NCBI GenBank assembly: GCA_017893485.1
Contig: CM030366.1
Location: 202,735,173 to 202,799,172, forward strand
Origin: Hemerocallis citrina
Taxonomy: Eukaryota; Streptophyta; Magnoliopsida; Asparagales; Asphodelaceae
DNA length: 64,000 nucleotides
Direction of reading: 5' to 3'
Shown piece by piece: positions 47,341 to 58,629 of the stretch (position 1 is its first letter; each line of letters begins with the position of its first letter). The notes beneath the pieces were generated by a model. It worked only from the letters and a program-made list of their open reading frames with translations, searched no databases and was not told the origin of the DNA. The translations under genes and the position numbers were made by a program.

Positions 47341-47779
47341 TAGACTTTTATACCCCAATTTATAATTATTTTTCAACATATACTAATGAAAACATATACT
47401 TTTATACAGCTAATTATTGTCATACTATTCAAACTTGAGCTGTATAATTGTTGATTTGCTGTTTATAAGGTTTTTCATATGCTGTATCGTTATGAAAACG
47501 TGCCGTAGGTACGTGCCCACGGGTAACTAGTTCTCAATATAATAGAATATTATTGTATATAATGTTCTATGGAACAATACGTGCTTTACGCGTGTTATCT
47601 GTCAATTGTTGGACCGGGTTTACCCTAAACCTAGTTTAATCTCATATATATTGGTTTAAAGGTAGTACTCTTGTGATATTCCAATTTCTGATAATCATAA
47701 TATAATATCTCAAACAATAGGGATATTAACCTAACCCTAATTTTTCTTATTATTATCTCTCATAATCTTTAATAGAAAA

Positions 47780-48493
47780 GTTCATTGGATAGCTTATTGT
47801 AGCATATAGCAGGTCGGAGCTGCTGTATCACTAATGTCGAAGTGCGTAACGACCGAATAAGAATTGAAAATACAAAAAAGAAATACAGAGAGTAGGAGGG
47901 TGCTGAAGATAGTTTGACAAAAGATAAAGAAAGAAAGAAAATTGGACTTTGGATTGCAATTGAAACGGATTATTTTTACTCCCAAGACTGAGCATTATAA
48001 TTTAGAAGCAGGTTTCTGAAATTAAACAGACAGGGATGCTATTCAATTGAGAAAACCCCCCGAAAGCAATATCGAAGCTGTTGGGATTCTGCTGTTGGTT
48101 CTGGGTTTTGTTTGCTGCAGTTTTACATATCCATTGGATTCTTTTCTTTTGGGTTTACTAATTGGGGTTACAAATATATTGTAAACTTTTCAGCCAACAT
48201 TGTAGAGAGAAAGAGTTCACTAATTGTTTGAAAGGTTTTGAGCAGAAAATTAATATCGGTAGGAAAACCTTGTATCTTTATAGTTTTTTAGTAAAAAAAT
48301 ATTAATTATCTCTGTATATAAAGCTTTAGCCACCCACATTGAGGGAGTGAAGAATTTTTCAACACCCCAAATTAATTTCGTCTAATATCGCAATCGAATA
48401 TGTGAGCTCTCACTTAAAAGTAAGAAGTATTGCTACTTGCACTATAAGTGTTTGGCCGATGTAAGTTTTCTTAATTACTTAATTCTCTATAGC
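47780..48493. other. Unassigned stretch between copia-2 and the LINE
   Basis: No gene was recognised. It ends with CTATAGCAATAATGC, a string that recurs just beyond the LINE at 51941-51955. Confidence 0.35.
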
Positions 48494-48507
48494 AATAATG
48501 CTAGATA

Positions 48508-51500
48508 GAGTTATCACGGAACTTGAACTGATTGATATCCCAATCAATGACAGACTGTTCACTTGGTCTAATTTGCAAGCAGAGCCGGTTATGGCCAAGT
48601 TGGACAGGGTTCTTGTCTCCATGGATTGGGAAGCTTTGTTCCCTCTCGCTTCGGCCAGAACGATCCCCAGACCAACCTCAGATCACACACCGATCCTCCT
48701 CGATGTGGGGAATCGGGGAGCCCACAAGCCTAGGAAATTCAGATTTGAAAAGGCATGGCTGGAAATTCGGGGATTTCATCACCTGGTAATGGAGAACTGG
48801 GCACTTCCAATGGCCGGCAGGGACGCAGCGTCTCGGTGGTGTGGAAAAATCCGTAGGCTGAGGAAGAGACTGTGTAGATGGAATCGGTCGAGATTCTCGA
48901 CCATATAGCGTGATAAAGAGTCCTTTCTGGAAGGTATTGATGAGCTGGAGAGGGTGGAGGAAACTAGAGTCCTCTCACAGGGGGAACGAAACAGACTCTT
49001 AGAACTTCGGAATAACATTGCCAATCTGTATAAATTAGAAGAGATCAAATGGCAACAGAGGTCCAGGATTGCGTGGCTCAAAGAGGGAGACGCGAACACG
49101 GCCTTCTTTCATCAGGTTGCAAGTGCAAGAAGGAGATCCAATCTCATCCTCTCGATTCAGACACCTACTGGAACTTCGCAAGATGATAAAGTGATTTCCA
49201 CTACATTTCAATCATTCTATAAGGATCTATTCGGGAAGAAGAATGACTTTAGGATTCCGATGGGGGCTCACTTCTGGCAGGAGTATCAGACTGATCCAGG
49301 TCAGAACCTCTCCTTCTTAGAGGAACCTTTCACGGAGTCAGAGGTCAAAACGGCCATTGACCAGATGGGAGCTGACAAATCACCTGGTCCAGATGGCTTT
49401 CCTATGCTGTTCTTCCAAGTGTTCTGGGAAGAAATTAAAGGGGAATTTATGGATGTTATGCTGGAATTTTTTCACAATAACCTGAGGCTGGGAATGTTCA
49501 ACTTTGCAGAAGTCGTGTTGATCCCCAAACGGGAGGATTCTAAGTGCGTTGGGGATTTTAGACCGATTAGCCTGATAAATTGCTCGGCTAAGATCATCAC
49601 TAAGGTCCTAGCCATTTGCTTGGGAGGCATCATGGACAGTCTGATCAGTAGAACACAAACGGGATTCATTAAGGGTAGGTGTATCTTAGATTGTGTGGCT
49701 ACTGCTGAACAAGTTATTCACCACTGCCACAAGAGCAATTCCAAGAACTACCTCCTCAAATTGGATTTTGAGAAAGCATACGACTCGGTGGACTGGGAAT
49801 GTCTGCTAGAGGCTCTCAGGGGGAGAGGCTTTGGAGACAAATGGATAAGATGGATCAAACAATGTTTACACTCTAGCAAGACGGCGATTTCTGTGAATGG
49901 GAATCCTGGTCCCTCGTTCCCGTGCAAGAAAGGACTCCGTCAGGGAGATCCGCTATCTCCGCTTCTATTCACTATTGTTGCGGATGTGCTCAGAGGAATG
50001 CTGGATAATTGTCAAAGAAAAGGGTGGATATCGCCTGTGGCCAGTAGCAATGCTAATCAGGGTTGCACGATCCTTCAATATGCTGACGACACCCTTATCT
50101 TTGGTAATGGGTCTAGAGGGGAAACAATCTGCTTTAAAGGGGTCCTTTACTGCTTTGAAGCCTGGTCAGGCCTGAGAATTAACTTCCATAAGAGCGCGCT
50201 AGTTCCCATTTCACTTTCAGAAGCTGAAATTCGGGAACATGCCACCATTCTCAACTGCGCGAGGGAAGAATTCCCAATCAAATACTTAGGGCTTCCGCTC
50301 CGTCCAGGGAGGCTCACTAAGGCTGACTGGTTGCCTATTATAGACAGGGTGGAGGACAGACTGTTCGGATGGAAAGGCAAATCACTTTCTCTTGGGGGCA
50401 GAGTGGTCCTCATCAACTCGGTGTTATCCAATCTACCCATTTACTACATGTCCTTTTTTGAACTCCCTAAGTGGGTGATCCAAAGGATCGATCGTATCAG
50501 GAAAAGATTCCTATGGAAAGGTGCGGACTCAAACAAGGGAGGCTACCACCTCATTAAATGGAATATCGCATGCATGAAAAAGAGGCACGGTGGGCTAGGC
50601 ATCATTGACCTCCGAGATATGAATCTGGCACTCCTGGGAAAGTGGTGGTGGAAAGTGTTCCATCACTGCGGAGAAGGATGGCAGGACTTTATCCAACCTT
50701 ACCTTCGAGGGAAAGGGACAAGAAGTCTAGGCTTCCGAGTAGGACCCAAAGTCTCCCGGTTCTGGAAAGGAGTTGCTAAAGCCAGCGGACCTTTCAACTC
50801 AGCAGTTTCATCTTTGATCGGCAATGGTCGAACCACCAGATTTTGGTGGGACAAATGGTGTGGTCCTCAGTCTCTTAAGGATGGTTTCCCTGAGCTGTTT
50901 GCTAAAACGAATCGCCCGAATATCTCTGTGGCGGAAACATGGAAAAGGGGGACTTGGAGACCGTCGTTCCAAGGAACTCTGTCTCCAAGTTTGCTACGGC
51001 AACTACATGAATTACAAATGTTCATAGTCCAGTCTGGGGTGATATGTGCCCAAGGCCCAGACCACCTGAGGTGGGGACTTGAGAACAAGGGAGGGTTCTC
51101 GGTTAGAACACTTTACCACCGGATTCACTTCCGAGGATGCAGGCCCAGCTGGGCAGCGGTACTCTGGAAGGCTAAAACACCTTTGAAGATTAGAGTCTTC
51201 CTCTGGCTTGTGCTCAACAACGCCATTCTCACCAGAGAGAATCTTGCCAAGAGGCAACCTCACATTGTGACCAATTGCGGGTTCTGCAACGCACAAGTGG
51301 AAAGTTTGAACCATCTCTTTCTTCACTGCTCTAGAAGCAAGGCCATTCTGATAGAGGTGCTGAGAGCACTAGGAACAAGTGACTACCCAAGTGACTACCC
51401 AAGTGACTATGAGGAACTGTGGGTTGGTCCCAGATTCGCATCAGTCCGTCACGATATGAAAGATGCATGGTTTATTGCCATTGCGGCAACCACATGGGTG

Positions 51501-51698
51501 TTATGGCTAGATAGGAACAACTTTTATTTCCGTGCTTCATGTAATTCTACTTCTAGTAACCTTACTCATATCATGCATCTTATTTCTTTTTGGGCCACAG
51601 CTGCTGCCTCAGGAGCAAGAGGGAGGATTGCAAGGGTGTTCCAGGTAGATGAGTATGATGACGAGGAGATTGAGATCGGGCCTACTCTAGACGGTTGA
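48508..51698 (+). pseudogene. LINE ORF2: endonuclease C-terminus, reverse transcriptase, zf-RVT
   Basis: The protein would nick DNA and copy LINE RNA at the target. The first 130 codons are the C-terminal endonuclease segment (RLFTWSN, LDRVLVSMDWEALFP, RPTSDHTPILLD). An in-frame TAG at 48906-48908 then interrupts the frame, which continues unbroken to 51698. The 914-codon stretch has RT motifs KSPGPDGFP, DFRPISLINC, LDFEKAYDSVDW (D at residue 271), GLRQGDPLSPLLF, and the catalytic QYADDTLIFG (YADD at residues 376-379), then KYLGLPL and GGRVVLINSVLSNLP. The C-terminal zf-RVT region has SWAAVLWKAKTPLKIRVFLW and CGFCNAQVESLNHLFLHC. A triple SDYP repeat is at 51378-51411. The apparent start codon at 48498 lies in the target duplication, not in the LINE. 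The catalytic residues are intact; the amber codon and 5' truncation make it a pseudogene. Confidence 0.9.
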
Positions 51699-51921
51699 GT
51701 GGACTCTAGCCTCGCTATTACATATTTTGTATCAGACCTTGTACTTTGTGTTTGTATCTTGGGTGCCTTTAGGCTGGTTGATGTAACCCAACCCCCAGGG
51801 TTTTGTTGGGGGTTATGTTTTATTTCCTGCACTGTTTTGTACTTTCCCGGATGTTCGGGGTTGTTTATTAATCGCTCATTAATGAAACAGGGTGGCATTA
51901 TTTCACCTTTTCCTCAAAAAA
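48508..51921 (+). mobile_element. 5'-truncated L1-type LINE
   Basis: It is flanked by the 14-bp duplication AATAATGCTAGATA (48494-48507 and 51922-51935). The 3' end is a short A tail after TTTTCCTC. It has no LTRs. The 5' part lacks ORF1 and most of the endonuclease, a truncation typical of LINE insertions. The ORF2-like protein reads almost through (next entry), which indicates a relatively recent insertion. Confidence 0.9.
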
Positions 51922-51935
51922 AATAATGCTAGATA

Positions 51936-53060
51936 CAAATCTATAGCAATAATGCCTAGTCAACATTACCACATCAACAATCCAACTTAATTTTAATCAT
52001 TGCAAGTGCAATTATGCTTTAATGGTAAGCCTTTTAGCTAGTAAATAAAAAGTTGAGTGTTCAATCTCCATTTGCATTATCCCCTAATTTATTATGAAAT
52101 TATTGTAAGAGTGTGCATGCGGTGTGTGTATGACTACGACCTTTGTTAAAATAATAATAATAAAATTAAAAAATAATAATAATAGAAAATTTTAATTATT
52201 GAAATTAAAATAAGTTGAGCATTCTTTAGGAATTTGGTTTATCTTCTTGTTGGATTAAATTACGAGTGAATTTTTTTTTAAATGAGTTAGGAGTTTGGTT
52301 TAGGTTAAGTTGCACGAATGATGTCGCATTACCGACTAGACATGCCACAGCAGGGTGTGTTGAGTTCGTATGGAAAAAAGGAGTGTGTCTAGCTTTACTC
52401 CACGAATTAAATATGAACCTGTGACTGAGAGAATCATTTTCTTTGTAAATCAGAATGAAAACGTCTAAAAACCAAACTTACTCATTCTTTTTTTTGTTTC
52501 CTATTAATTAATATCAAAATTTACTGATTCATATTCATAATTTTTTCTCAGTCTGCCAATATGAAAATTTAAGGATTGAGCTTAATTGTCGCAACATTTT
52601 CTCAGTATTTTACTGAACTCATGATCAATTTATCGATTGTGAACTTTGATATGATTTTTTATATTCCGTTTCAATAAATTTAAGGAAAAAATGCACTTAA
52701 CCCTACCCTACTTTTACACCTTTGACACTTAACTATACTAGATTTTTTTGGGGCACTAAACCCTACCGCTGTTAACTTCGTTAGGCATTTTGGTATACTC
52801 CGTCTGTTTTGATGAGTATTTGCAATCACGTGTAGCACATACCGTTGTTTCTTATTTTCAATGAACAAATAATAATAATAATAATAATAATATTCCACCA
52901 CAATTAGAAACCGAAGATAGTTTTATAAATTTTAATTGTATTCACGATCTTCATAGTAGTTCTGACACACACATAAATGAAATTGTAGTAGAAGACACAC
53001 AAAAGACATTGAAATTTCCTCTTCTTCCACCTGTAAATATAAATGACTCACTTACAAAGT
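51936..53060. other. Unassigned AT-rich stretch
   Basis: No gene was recognised. There are ATA/TAA microsatellites at 52145-52185 and 52868-52890. The block near 52685-52800 (GCACTTAACCCTACC, then GGGGCACTAAACCCTACC) has the look of an old transposon end but could not be assigned. Confidence 0.3.
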
Positions 53061-53801
53061 CCACCTATAACACTACGAAAAATTGAATTATTACAATTTT
53101 GCAAAACGTGTGTTATGCACATATATTTTGTACCGTTACGTGTTATATCCGTAACATTATTAATATAAATATTTTTACATATGTTAATTGCATATCGATT
53201 GTTTATAAACATTTTTCTGTTACTCAAATCCATTTTGTATTTGAATAGTTATTGATACGTGTGACGCGGTGTTTGCAGTGCATGTGTTGGTTGTATTCTT
53301 TTTTAAAATAAAAAATTATAAAGTGTGTATATTTATTTTTATTTGTGCATGAAAATTTTTTATTATTAATTTAAACTAGTTTTATTAAATTTATATTAAT
53401 TTGAGTAATATATGTTATTTTATTAAATAAAATTCCTAACTTTTGATGTGTATTTTATGTGCACAAACAAAACCCTTCAAAAAACACGTGCTTTACCCAC
53501 ACTACAAGTGGCCGGCAATCAGCATGGGGGAAACAAATTTTTTGAATGAGTTTAGGATTAGTGGGTGGTTATCTCTACTATTTTAATGGGAGAGTTGGGA
53601 TTGTAAACAAAAAAACCCTAATTTTATAACTGAGTAAACCCGTGCAATATACGGCCAAACTAAATCCATCAAATATTCCCGTGTGATGCACGTGCAGCCC
53701 CCCAAAAAGGGATATTTTAGCAAATGCCCCCATTTAAAATGTAAAAACTAGCATATACCTCCACTATTTTTAAAAACTCAGAAATACTCCTATCTCTAAT
53801 C

Positions 53802-53986
53802 TCTAATATTATAATGGGAGAAGGTCTTAGTGTCATTTATAAATATTTTGTCAATCTACCAACCCGTGCAATTCACGTGCATAATTATTATAAAGGAGGT
53901 TCTAAGTTCAAATCCAGATTATGTCTAAATTTTTATTTTAAAAAACTATACTTATTAAGACGTGCATCGCACGTATAAATTACTAG
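53802..53986 (+). mobile_element. Short non-autonomous Helitron (about 185-195 bp)
   Basis: It starts TCTAATATTATAATGGGAG (the exact start is ambiguous because of repeated TCTCTAA from 53793) and ends with hairpin ACGTGCATCGCACGT, spacer, CTAG (53983-53986). It is the cleanest plus-strand copy of the family also seen at 3669, 12853 and 16322. Confidence 0.7.
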
Positions 53987-54758
53987 TTATATTAAGTGGG
54001 TAGGTTAAAAACTCCCCTATATTCTCTTTTTATATAAGCCCTCTCTCATTCTCTCTCCCTCGTTCAAAAAAAAAAACCAATAAAAAAAAGAATCCGGCCA
54101 TCCACTAGAAGAAAAAAAATTTAAAATACATTTTCAATTTTGTGCACCTTCCAAGCTTTGCTGTCGATTTTTCTTTCCTTCTTTCCTTCTTGGAGCTCGA
54201 CTTTTTTAGGGGAAGAAGCTTAGAGTCTTTGTTGCTAGGAGTTTCAATTACTAGCGATTCATTTAAAAAAAGGTGGGTGTTTCCTTAGTTTCTAATTTTT
54301 ATAATGTCATGATAATATTAGAAATTCATGTTATATGCAATCAGCAATCAAAAATCTTTAGATGGTGAATTGGTTGTAGAATCAAATGCATGGTTAATTT
54401 AATTAAATTAGATAGAATTATAGAAAGAATATTTGTTTATTATGTATTAGATTGTTAAATTTCATTAAATTGCTAATGCGATCATATCATGTTTGTTAGC
54501 CAAATTTCTAAATAGGAATGAACACATTATATCGAGAAATTGGATGGGATATAGTCTTTGAATTGCATTGTTGCATTGGTATGATTAAATTAATGTGATA
54601 TCTCATATTAATAATTAACTTAAACATGAAAAATTATGAATGTGTTGAAAACTTAAATTTCCCCATGTTAATTCTCTGTAATATTCTTTGTAATATAGAA
54701 TTCGATGCGCCGCCCTGTTCCTCCCCTGACCGGTCGCAATGTGACGGTGCCACTCCCC

Positions 54759-54995
54759 TCAGTCGCCGTGCCCCTTCGACCTTCTCCTCTCTTCTCTGAC
54801 CTCGAGACCCGAATCCGAAAGGGATTCGAGGGTAACCTTGTCGAACTCGTTATCCACCAGCATTTGGACCACCATTGAGGGAGGCAGTTGGTGGCTCGCC
54901 ATCTTGCCACAGTTCACTCCGATTGCTGTGGTTTGTGGAGAGAAGAGCAGAAGAAGAAGAAAGAGACAAGCCAGATCCGATTTTTCGATGTACAA
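54759..54995 (-). pseudogene. Captured beta-1,3-glucanase (GH17) N-terminal fragment
   Basis: The minus-strand reading frame starts with a signal-peptide-like segment (ACLFLLLLLFSPQTTA) followed by AIGVNCGKMASHQLPPSMVV and QMLVDNEFDKVTLE, then LSDSGLEV. This is the beginning of the mature glycoside hydrolase family 17 domain of plant glucan endo-1,3-beta-glucosidases, where the usual string is GVNWG...LPPS.VV.ML.DN. The conserved W is C, the stretch normally following DKVKLF is shortened, and the frame then runs out of similarity after about 66 codons. It lies inside a solo LTR, so it is a captured piece rather than a working gene. Confidence 0.65.
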
Positions 54996-57007
54996 GTTAG
55001 GAAATTATATTTCGATGTTAGAGTAATGTAAATATAGCAAGATGCAGTTCATCATATTCATTTTTTCCTGAGTAAATTCAATGAAGAGTAGGCATGAGAA
55101 TTCCTGGTCTTGGCGTTTGAGTTTGGGTGCAGTGTATAATACCTAAGGTCGAGGGTTCGATGTTGCTGAGTGCAAATTGATTTTGTTTTTAATTTTAAAA
55201 CCATTCAAATTAAAGTGATGTTTTGGTTCATATTGATTAATCTGGAGAAGTTGTTAGTACTACAAGGTAGGACCTTTTGGTTGTGCGGTGCTCTTTAGAG
55301 CATTGTGTATAGTTGTGCGGGTTCGAGCCTTTGTGGCCTGTTTCTCTTTTTCAATATTAGTAATTTCTATAACAGTAGATTTAGGCTTAAAGTATATTTT
55401 GTGAGAACTTTACATCAATAGCAAGTTGGAAATTTGGTTGTTGGGAACGGTTTAGAGCGGCGCTGAGCGCGCTCATGGGTTCGATTCTGGTTGTGGCATG
55501 ATTGTTGTTTAATTTTATTCATTTAACTCTTTTCTTTGAGGAGAAATATGTATAATTAATATAGAGTATTAGGGAAATATTTTGACAAAATTATATAATA
55601 ATTCAAAATTTATTTTGTGGATAAATTAAGTTACTTTAAAAAGTAAATTTTTGGAGCTATTTCGCTTTAAAATTAAGTGTGATTAAGAGAATGACATATA
55701 ATGGTTTTTAATGTAGATTTATTCTAGATTTTTATATCGTATGAAAACGAATTTAAATTTGGAATTTATGTAAAGTGTGCTAGATGATGAATTAAGAGAT
55801 AATTAAAGGATGGATTTGGAAAAGTAGACGTATTGACATTTGAAAAGAATTTTTATTGAAGTATTATTGAAATCTTATGATAAGAAGTTATCTATTGTTT
55901 TGGAGATTGTTGAACTAAAATAGAATGAATAAAGAAATCAAATGATTCATAATGAATAAGAAATTGTGTAAAAGAGGTTAAGGATAACTTAGAAGATCTC
56001 TGATTTGAGATGTGTGATTTTTAGGAGCTGAGCGAGACCCGTAATGTCCAACAATTATGATAAATGAAATTTTGAGAAAATGACCAATATGGGCCTGAGT
56101 TCTCGGTGAGTGAGTTTAAGTCCGGCAGCGTAAGCTAGCTCTAGGCCATGAAACATATAATTAAATTAAGGACAGACACTAAAAAAGAAGATGTGATGAG
56201 ACCTGGACAAACATAAGTGGTGCGTCTCTATATAGTGGGGCGGTGAATTCCAGGATTATAGATCCAGTCAGGCTGTGGATTTTAGGACTGCGATTGCTCA
56301 CGGAGCGAGACGAGCCTTAATTAAATCCGGGATTATGATTGAACGGGCGGTGGATTCCGGGGTCATGAATAGTCGGGCGGATAGGAAACAGATCTCCAAT
56401 ATATTCCGGGCTAGAGCGACACTTGCGGGATGTTTGCATGACGAGCATTATGTATAGTCGGGCGAAGGTTTTTGGGACTGGAATCCGTACTCGTGGGATG
56501 TAAACCTTTTTTTGTTACCGTAGTAGGATTTCATAATGAGAGATTGAACCCTACAATGAGGAGTACATTAAGGGCTTGCCCTCGGACCTATGTAGTATGA
56601 GATGCATAGAATCTGAACAAGTGCACATTAGTGTTACAACATAGTATGAATGTCTGCATTAGTCATTAAGTTCATATCATACACTGACATAATTAGGATA
56701 GTTACATTTCATTTTGCATTCAGGTTTGTGTTTACTAAATTAAAGAGTCGTTGTTTCGCATTGGGTCAGTTGTATGCAACTGACGTGCCCAAAGTTTTCA
56801 AGTTGCAGGACTTTGATTAGCGAGCAACATGGAGATAAGTTGATGATGATGGATGCTACAATATTTTCAATGTTATAAATTGTATTTTTTTATGTAAACT
56901 TCTGCTGTGTATTGTAATTAATAACATTAACGAAAAAGTTTCAAATTCCTTATATTTTTGTACGAAGTTGAAGTAAAGATCCTGTATTTGAAATTCGGGG
57001 CATTACA

Positions 57008-57715
57008 CCACCAATATTTTACTTTTGTAGCATCTCATTGCAATCTGAGAGAAGGACAAAAGAAATATATTAAGTGTCAAACCTCTTACAAGTGAAACAT
57101 GGGTGACCAACCACTTAAGCAGCATTTGGAGAGAGCACACCCAGAGCTATCACAAGATACTATAACCCAACAAAAGATCAACCCTAAAACTGGTCATGTA
57201 GATAGCCATAACTTTGGTCATGAAACCGTTTGTAAAAAAATGGCTAGACTAGTTATTAATGATGATTTACCATTTTCCTATGCCGAAAGTAAAAAACTAA
57301 AGAGTTTTAACTGAACATCCCTAAACCCCCCATTTTAAACAGATTGCTAGGAATGTTGTGAAAGGAAATTGTAGATTAGCTTATGAAGAGGCTAAAAAGA
57401 TGCTAGTTGAAACCTTGAGTTCGCTAACTTGAAGGGTTTCGTTGACCTCCCTTGGTTGGGTAGGTTGTAATGGTATACCAATGAGGAATGTTACTTGTCG
57501 TTGGATAAATACCAGTTGGTAACTTCAAAAGATGATTATTCAATTTGAATTTGTGATGATGTATCCACATAAGGGTGAGATTATCGACATATCATAGAAG
57601 CATGCAATTATTTTGGTATTCATGATAAAGTTCTTGTAATTGGTTTTGCTAATGCATATAAAAATACTAGGGTTATTTCTTCATTGAAGGTTATGTTAAA
57701 TCATATAGATCCTGA
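57008..57715 (+). pseudogene. Ac-like hAT transposase relic
   Basis: Across frames, YIKCQTSYK and LKQHLERAHPEL fit a BED-type zinc finger. They are followed by ITQQKINPKTGHVDSHNF and MARLVINDDLPFSYAESKKL, which match the segment after the BED finger of Ac-like transposases (M-I-D-LPFS-VE). Later YPHKGEIIDIS and IHDKVLVIGFANAY (mixed frames) fit the start of the catalytic domain. Stops are frequent. It is bounded left by the solo LTR and right by the copia LTR at 57716, so the transposase is cut. Confidence 0.6.
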
Positions 57716-58411
57716 TGTTAGAAAAACTGAGAATCTTATTGAGTTTTTGACACAATCAACACAACTAGATCGCACCAATCACACAAAACGCATAAGAATT
57801 GTCCCAGTTGGGGCTTTTGCCTTAATCCGGAGGAGGAAGAATCGAGATGTTATTTCAACTAGAGAAGATACAAGAATATTACAATTCTCACCACGAACCT
57901 CTCTCAAGCCTAATTGGAACTTGGTTGCTACTTACAATGGAGAAATTCCCTCACCCTCTCAGATGAAGTACTCCCTTCTTCTTTTCGACACTCAATAAAA
58001 TCATTTCGTTCTAGGAGTCGTTTACATTGTATTTATAGATCTAGAGAAACCCTAGTTTGATACACTTGATAAATTAATCATCCGATTACTACTGAAGAGA
58101 TAACCTTGCACTGAGAGTCGTATGATCTGACTTGAAGACGAAGTTAGACTTCTCACAAATCTCCGAGACCTGACCTAAATAACCCATCAGCATTGCGGGC
58201 ATTCGACCGTACACAATGAACGATCGACCGTTCTCCTCTTGGGAACTCTGTACAGTCGGGGCGGTCGACTGCACCTCAAAGTCGGTCGACCGTGCTACTG
58301 TTTGCTTCTGCTGACTACTTTTCTTCTTCTTCGATGCCTCGCTTAGATCCATCTCAATGCTTCATCGTCTTCTTCATCAGACGTGTATATGCAAGACATA
58401 AAAATCCAACA
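57716..58411 (-). mobile_element. 3' LTR of a deleted Tork-like copia element
   Basis: On the minus strand it starts TGTTGGATTTTTATG after a purine tract (GGTGAAGAT) and ends TTTTTCTAACA. The TATA box is at 58030-58037. The last part matches the LTR at 1-941. AGTCGACC/GGTCGACTG motifs cluster at 58205-58295, upstream of the TATA box. The outer flank is CCTGA (57711-57715); the matching duplication on the other side is lost because the 5' part of the element is missing. Confidence 0.75.
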
Positions 58412-58629
58412 ATCTTCACCTTGGATTGCATACACATGAATCCATACCTGTGTGATTTTAAAAAACTCTTCTAGACCTTTCTTCTCCATTTTGTAAACAA
58501 CACGTTTCTATGGCTTCTTCTGCTAGTTGAAATTTAACTCCACTTGTTTTTCTCATGCTGTATGCCCCTCTCAAGGGCACACCTCAGTAGATGTCATCAT
58601 GGAGGTTCCACCCTCCACACAAACTTCAC

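Larger units (their letters stand above)
39297..47530 (+). mobile_element. 8.2-kb Helitron in the copia-2 3' LTR
   Basis: It starts TCTATATAATAAAACACAAA and ends with hairpins CGTGCCGTAGGTACG and GTGCCCACGGG, then TAACTAG. The LTR sequence is continuous across it (GATATA joined to TTCTCAATAT, as in the intact 5' LTR), so the insertion lies exactly between A and T without duplication, as Helitrons insert. The terminal 40-200 bases match the 583-bp Helitrons at 28170-29348. The interior is not Helitron coding sequence: nearly all of it is the Mutator-like element 39540-47265. Two poly-C runs (39349-39364 and 39422-39441) lie in the left part. Confidence 0.8.
21463..47774 (+). mobile_element. 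copia-2: copia element expanded by nested insertions
   Basis: The 5' LTR is 21463-21746. The 3' LTR is 39278-39296 plus 47531-47774, split by a Helitron. The duplication GAAAA flanks both outer ends (21458-21462, 47775-47779). Subtracting insertions (25177-33938, 34858-38029, 39297-47530) leaves an internal region close in size to copia-1, and the two align along most of it (for example TAGGGTTGTTAAG, GATATTTGTGATCTCAGTAG, GATAACCCTTAGTC). The two LTRs differ far more than those of copia-1, including an indel of about 20 bp, so this is the older insertion. The coding remnants are broken. Confidence 0.85.
53066..57007 (+). mobile_element. Solo long LTR, copy 3 of the long-LTR family
   Basis: It starts TATAACAC (TGTAAC mutated) and ends TTCGGGGCATTACA, with perfect duplication CCACC (53061-53065, 57008-57012). 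The first 150 bases parallel copy 1 (TATATTTTGTACCGTTACG), as do the block GGGCTTGCCCTCGG at 56573-56586 and the 3' block AAAGATCCTGT. A TATA-like TATATAAG lies at 54031-54038. Within it are a small Helitron (53802-53986) and a host gene fragment (54759-54995). Confidence 0.85.

Noticed and set aside
49472..51326. Antisense ORFs across the LINE
   Set aside because: Shadow frames of the strongly supported plus-strand reverse transcriptase frame.
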